Shown piece after piece: positions 59,757-64,000 of a DNA stretch of 64,000 bases. The notes beneath the pieces were generated by a model. It saw only the letters and a program-made list of their open reading frames with translations, ran no database searches and was not told the origin of the DNA. The position numbers and the translations under genes are program-made. The DNA is from Lycium barbarum (Eukaryota; Streptophyta; Magnoliopsida; Solanales; Solanaceae), in the NCBI RefSeq assembly GCF_019175385.1, contig NC_083348.1:15001-79000 (forward strand), written 5' to 3'. Numbering within the stretch: the stretch's first letter is position 1; each line of letters opens with the position of its first letter.

Positions 59757-60068
59757 ATATATCTCGACTCGGATGATAAAAGAGTAACAAACTCAATCTG
59801 TACCTGTAACCAACTCTGATAAACATGTATGTGCATATGAACTTTTAATGTAGCATGAGTATGTATACATACATATACATACATACATATATATACATAT
59901 ACATACATATGTATGTATGTATAGTATGTATGTATATGTATATATATGTATGTATGTATATGTATGTATACATACTCATGCTACATTAAAAGTTCATATG
60001 CACATACATGTTTATCAGAGTTGGTTACAGGTACAGATTGAGTTTGTTACTCTTTTATCATCCGAGTC

Positions 60069-60077
<9 letters not shown>
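59757..60077. repeat. 153-bp perfect inverted duplication
   Basis: 59757-59909 and 59925-60077 are reverse complements, with a 15-base loop of TATG-type repeats. The outer part is unique LTR sequence (GTAACAAACTCAATCTGTAC; ACATGTATGTGCATATG), the inner part TATG/CATA repeat. The two arms give the same 51-residue translation on opposite strands. The right arm runs straight into an AT microsatellite. Confidence 0.93.
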
Positions 60078-60155
<78 letters not shown>

Positions 60156-60275
60156 ATGTATATATGTATAGATATATGTATATATATATATATCTATATG
60201 TATATGTATATATATATATATGTATATGTATATGTATATATATGTATATGTATATGTATATATATGTATGTATAG
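60073..60275 (+). repeat. (AT)n and TATG microsatellite
   Basis: About 70 bases of pure AT followed by 130 bases of mixed TATA/TATG. All ORFs here are Tyr-Ile runs and not genes. Confidence 0.95.
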
Positions 60276-60797
60276 ATGGCATAATAGCATAATGGCCCCT
60301 TCGGGCATCATAATCATCGTATACCAGCTGATTAGGTGGTTCGCGTATATAACGTCTTAGCCCTTTTTTCCTTCCCCATGAAATGATGTCATGCATGTAT
60401 GTAAATATGAAAATGCATAATAGTCTTCGTAAAACAACAAAAGACTCCCTTCAGAGCAACTTTAACGCAAAACGGGAACTTCTTCCCCCTTTCTTAAAAA
60501 TGGGAAATTCTTCCCCTTTTCATTTATCTCCTTCGAGACTCAAAAATCAAATGTAAAATGCATAGGAAAGAGAAAACCTTATGAATGTCCCCTTCAAGAA
60601 ATTAGACAATATTATGAGATCATACAACTTATGGGTGCCCCTTCGGGACTTAAGAGATCAAGGATACGAATATCCCTACTCTGTCTAGGAATGGAGTCTT
60701 TGGAATCCGTTTATTTGCTAGGTTCGTTCAGATAATAAGGGTCTTCATCACTACCATAATCATCACCACTATCATGTCTCACTTTGAATGATCCATA

Positions 60798-61092
60798 ACA
60801 TAAGCTGAGGCCACATATCCTAAATATAATCAAGAATTATGTAGCATGCTCAGATATAAGCTGAGACCACATGTTATGTAGCACGCTCAGACATAAGCTG
60901 AGGCCAAATATTGTGTAGCATGCTCAGACATAAGCTGAGGCCACATGTTATGTAGCACGCTCAGACATAAGCTGAGGCCACAAGTTATGTAGCATGCTCA
61001 GACATAAGCTGAGGACACATATTATGTAGCAAGCTCAGACATAAGCTGAGGCCACATTTTCTAAATATAATCAAGAATTATCTAGCACGCTC
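60798..61092 (+). repeat. 37-bp minisatellite, seven copies
   Basis: Unit: ATGTAGCACGCTCAGACATA, then AGCTGAGGCCACATGTT. CTGAG starts are 37 bases apart five times (60861, 60898, 60935, 60972, 61009, 61046). At both ends a longer variant includes CTAAATATAATCAAGAATTA. Confidence 0.93.
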
Positions 61093-61907
61093 AGTCACGG
61101 CATGAAATCATCTAGAACCCTAGGCTTGGAAATCTCTAGAATTGGAGTCATCATAAGAATCTTCAAAAATTATAGACTTCTGGCATTTCTAGGAGTAAAA
61201 ATATTATGGATGTCACGTATGGAATCAAAACATAGGAATCATGCCTTTGAAAAAAAAGGGACGAGCCTTAACATACCTGTAAGCTCGCTTCTCGACTTTC
61301 CAACCTACCTCCTGTCTTGAAATATACATATAAAACCATTCATACTATTATTAGGCTCACCATCATACACTTGTCTTAAGCCTTCAATTTAAATCCATTT
61401 AGAATCTGCCAAAATTCGGGCAACATCTCCCCTGTTTATATGCCTAGCTCGAAATCACAATTCAGCAACCAATCAACAACAACGACAATACCAACATCAA
61501 CAACACTATTATCCATACCAATATATTCCATAAAACATCCCACACGATGTTTTTCAAGATACAACAATAATATACACTTCCTTTCTTCCCAATCAAAGAG
61601 CATAATCTCATCAACACACCAACAACATTAGATACCATCTCTATACATGTAAATCAGCCCAGTCAGACGGCCACAACTTGCTCAAAATAGTCCATAAACA
61701 CAACAACTACAACACAATACTTTATGACCTTTCCTCCATAACAATTTTCACTTTTAAGACTTGTAAAACCTTCAAATCGACTCAACATAAGAGATAGGAT
61801 GAAGAACATATCTTATACTTGAAGAAACTCAGCCACACCAACTTTCTTCAACACCAAACTTACCACAACATCAAGTAGAAGCAAGAACAATCACCTTTCA
61901 TGGACTA

Positions 61908-62172
61908 GGAGCCTGTTTGGATGGACTTATGCCTATAAGCTGCAAACAGCTTATAAGCTAAAAAAAAATAAGTTGGGATAGTCTAACTTATTTTTTTTGG
62001 CTTATAAGCTGTTTTCAGCTTATAAGCTGCTTTAGATAAGCTAAGTCAAATGGGCCCAATTATTTTTTTGAGCTTATTTTAAGCACAAAATGACTTTAAG
62101 CTGGCCAGCCAAACACTCAAAAAAGCTGAAAACGGCTTATAAGCAACTTATAAGACAATCCAAACGGGCTTT
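61908..62172. mobile_element. MITE, about 265 bp
   Basis: Ends GAGCCTGTTTGGATGG and CAATCCAAACGGGCTT are imperfect inverted repeats of about 15 bp. The interior repeats GCTTATAAGCT-type palindromes at least six times. Non-coding. CTA / TTA beside the ends would suit a 3-bp target duplication of the PIF/Harbinger kind, but a hAT-type origin is also possible. Confidence 0.7.
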
Positions 62173-62745
62173 AGTTTAGTGTAATCTTGTTAAATTCTTG
62201 ATTTAATAGGCTATAAATGTTTGGGGGTTGTGTTGGGAAGTTTCTAGGACTATTGATAATGTAAGAATGCTGAAAAAATTGATTTAATGGGCTATTTATA
62301 CCCCTCATAGGTCGATTCCACCGGCCTTCTCAAGTGGGACCCGCGGAAGCTATTTGGCAACTTGGAGTCTTCATCATAAAATGGCCATAATTCTTGATCC
62401 TGATATCATATCAGAGCCTACAACCTATGTTTGGAAATATCTTTCAATTATCTACAACTTTTATTTTTGGTGTGCTTCCAAATTCCAAATTGATAATAGC
62501 GTTTTGGCCCCTCCAATTCAGATCATCCGAAAACGTCTCCTTAAATCATTTTTTTGGAGAGCTTATGCCCATATTTGGCTTAAGAGTCCTTCTTAAGACT
62601 TGCTCAACTTCCCATATACTACTCACATGACTTTTCATACGTCCTTTATAAAACCCCAGCATGTGGGCCCCACCTTAACTTACGGTTACGAGAGCTATTC
62701 ATCAAGTAATGTGTTAACTGATTTCTCCACACGGTCTCCAATGTC

Positions 62746-62776
<31 letters not shown>

Positions 62777-62870
62777 CATATATATATATATAAACATATT
62801 GTATAATCTTCATCCCTAATCCTTGTATAACTTTGCTCTCCCTTGAGCTCATATATATATATATAATAAC
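62173..62870 (-). mobile_element. rest of the minus-strand LTR, ill-defined
   Basis: Probably the remaining part of the LTR at 59220, with the stretch CTATTTATACCCCTCATAGG near 62290. Includes AT repeats at 62744-62790 and about 62848-62866. The overlapping ORFs at 62354-62630 show no family. Confidence 0.4.
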
Positions 62871-62872
62871 AG

Positions 62873-62930
62873 TTCAAAAGTACTGTTCATTTTTACTGTT
62901 CATAGTACGGTTCAATTTTACTGTTCATAA
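62873..62930 (+). repeat. clustered TACTGTTCA repeats
   Basis: TACTGTTCA occurs three times between 62880 and 62930 together with related ACAGTTCAA and GGTTCAA, in front of the virus-derived region. Confidence 0.7.
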
Positions 62931-63100
62931 AAAAAATTGGGAGATAGACAGAAAATTAATTATAACTACATGATAAGAAGAAATATAGGAGTGAGGAAGT
63001 ACCGAGTCGGATTGTTAAAAATTTATTTGAAAACAATATTAATTCCTGCTTTGTCCATTGAACTTTTCTTTTTGAAAAATTAACAACCCCCCTTTATATT

Positions 63101-63112
63101 TGGTATCAGAGC
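63101..63112 (+). promoter_or_regulatory. tRNA-Met primer binding site, perhaps of a pararetrovirus
   Basis: TGGTATCAGAGC is complementary to initiator tRNA-Met, used both by gypsy elements and caulimovirids. No LTR end (GTGACA) stands before it; instead CCCCCCTTTATATT. It is therefore more likely the start of a caulimovirid leader than a retrotransposon PBS. That is an inference; the neighbouring viral ORF points the other way. Confidence 0.5.
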
Positions 63113-63153
63113 GAGAAGATTTTTGGAACCAAAGACTCATCTTTAGCTGATAT

Positions 63154-63219
63154 GTCCGTTTACTGTGGATGGTCTGTCTGTTTACTGTGGATGATCTGTC
63201 CATTTACTGTGGCTGCTTT
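63154..63219 (+). repeat. 22-bp tandem repeat, three copies
   Basis: GTCCGTTTACTGTGGATGGTCT, then GTCTGTTTACTGTGGATGATCT, then GTCCATTTACTGTGG, starting at 63154, 63176 and 63198. Confidence 0.9.
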
Positions 63220-63242
63220 ATTAAAGTTGCCTTTAATAAAGC
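63215..63242. repeat. perfect 12-bp hairpin
   Basis: GCTTTATTAAAG, loop TTGC, CTTTAATAAAGC. Confidence 0.9.
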
Positions 63243-63406
63243 CTTCTTTTTCTGCAAATGTCTGCTAGCCGTTGCTTTTTTCAACGAATCTTTCAGCCTT
63301 TTGTCTCATCATAACTGTTTTCTCCACTATGTCTGTCTGATTACATACACACATATATAATATATATATATATTTTTACCAGGTATATATGTTCTACTCT
63401 ATATCC

Positions 63407-64000
63407 TCAATTATCAGTTCGGGCTTCACATAATTTAAAATGACTTATGGTTTCTTCTATTGTTAGTTCTCCTAACTTACACCCTTTGCATCTAAAAAGC
63501 ATATTTGTGTTTTCTTTTTGGAGTCTTTTTGCTTCTTCTATAGTTATGTCTACTTAAAAATCTTTTTGTATTAATTCTATGTTCATAAAGGTTGACTCAG
63601 TAGTTTCGTTTTCATATAGAGTACCTTCTTCTTCTATGTCTTTTTGTGACATATAATTATAATTAGTAAAACGTATAGATGTTTCTCCCTTAGAATTAGT
63701 GTACATTAGGTGAGATTCTGGCTGTAGAATCTTTTTCTTATTAAAATCTTCTAGATTCCATTCCATCCCTGCATATTCTTCGGGATTTATCTTTATGGGC
63801 TTTATTAGTCTTATTCCTCTATTTCCCATTACCTCTACTACATCTTCTACCTTAATTTTAAATTTTGTATTACTATTATTAGTCATTTTTCCTAGAAATC
63901 CTACGCATATTAATAAATTATTACCATTACACATTTCTTCATAGCCCTTGGTCTGTATTCCTATTTTTATGTGCTTTGCAAATTCTGCTAAATTCATTAT
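63407..64000 (-). pseudogene. endogenous caulimovirid movement protein, partial and broken
   Basis: Minus strand; runs off the right edge of the window. The first Met is at 63997, but the true start may lie outside. The frame shows the 30K-superfamily movement-protein pattern of plant pararetroviruses: HIKIGIQTKGYE, NNLLICVGFLGKM, TNNSNTKFKIKVEDVV, NRGIRLIKPIKI and further on GMEWNLEDF. Such proteins help virus pass between cells at plasmodesmata. An in-frame stop at 63554-63556 ends the 147-residue ORF. Without a shift, the same frame goes on for 48 codons to a stop at 63407 and holds a zinc-finger-like C-x2-C...H-x4-C (CKGCKLGELT... HFKLC). No capsid, protease or RT piece is seen in the window. 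Most likely an endogenous relative of petu/solendo/florendo-type viruses; the genus cannot be told from this part. Confidence 0.72.

Larger units (their letters stand above)
59220..61907 (-). mobile_element. LTR, minus orientation, inserted in the gypsy remnant
   Basis: Starts TGTCACGACCC right after the RNase H frame (GTCAG precedes it). Has GTACGAATAATGTACCGAG at about 59717 and GGGCAACATCTCCCC at about 61418, the order of the minus LTR at 8471. Expanded by an inverted duplication, AT repeats and a minisatellite. The other end lies beyond the MITE at 61908, somewhere before 62870; no terminus or second GTCAG was found. ORFs in it are not genes. Confidence 0.7.

Noticed and set aside
59639..59908. 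89-residue minus-strand ORF and its twin at 59917-60171
   Set aside because: Their identity is due to the inverted duplication. Neither has a protein family.
60015..60396. ORFs of Tyr-Ile runs on both strands
   Set aside because: They are translations of AT/TATG microsatellite DNA.
60798..61092. Possible CRISPR-like array
   Set aside because: The 37-bp units are directly abutting without unique spacers, and the DNA is plant. It is a minisatellite.
61661..61669. GTCAG as the second target duplication of the LTR at 59220
   Set aside because: LTR sequence carries on past this point and the supposed terminus does not look like an LTR start.
63101..63112. PBS of an ordinary LTR retrotransposon
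   Set aside because: No LTR terminus precedes it. It was kept as a possible pararetrovirus site with moderate confidence.

Overview
The window is plant nuclear DNA from a dicot, most probably Solanaceae. That placement is an inference from AT-rich composition, the style of the Ty3/gypsy LTRs, a large foldback element built of repeated units, an endogenous caulimovirid fragment and a CACTA element with the CACTACAACAAA terminus. I see no intact conventional host gene, no rRNA or tRNA gene and no CRISPR array. Almost everything recognisable is a transposable element, mostly broken and nested.

Layout. 1-3400: GC-rich start, a duplicated palindrome (524-625), a tRNA-like SINE head (minus, 666-729), an 18-bp hairpin and a non-autonomous Helitron (1555-2728). 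3440-3956: Athila/Tat-type gypsy gag-protease remnant on the minus strand. 5041-12212: decayed plus-strand gypsy gag-pol followed by its 3' LTR, which is split by a minus-strand solo LTR (8471-11125) with a 5-bp target duplication. 13494-16220: a terminal-repeat element and a foldback MITE. 16221-24235: LTR retrotransposon with two roughly 3-kb LTRs and only about 2 kb of non-coding interior. 24352-25492: a MULE transposase that has lost its catalytic core. 25932-28967: an 80-residue ORF, a foldback element with four units per arm, and a small two-exon GRF zinc-finger gene.

30321-40804: a Tekay/Del-like chromovirus with both LTRs, PBS, gag, protease, RT, RNase H, integrase, C-terminal chromodomain-like tail and PPT, inactivated by stops and frameshifts. 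Its 3' LTR is cut off and fused to a second gag. 40805-43625 and 52163-53640 hold fragments of related LTRs. Inside them sits a solo LTR (43626-52162, TSD ATAAC), and inside that a 6.3-kb CACTA element (45158-51472, TSD AAC) containing about nine copies of a 335-bp tandem repeat. 53646-58600: a LARD-like non-autonomous element with an unidentified ORF. 58601-62870: a minus gypsy RNase H fragment followed by a minus LTR containing a 153-bp inverted duplication, AT microsatellites, a 37-bp minisatellite and a MITE. 62873-64000: a leader-like region with a tRNA-Met primer site and, in opposite orientation, a degenerate caulimovirid movement-protein ORF.

The parts do not form a pathway. They record successive insertions, deletions, LTR-LTR recombination and tandem-repeat growth. 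The most unusual objects are the 153-bp inverted duplication, the 335-bp array inside the CACTA element, the virus-derived end, the patchy LTR divergence in the chromovirus and the GRF mini-gene. I found no convincing new defence, regulatory or metabolic system.
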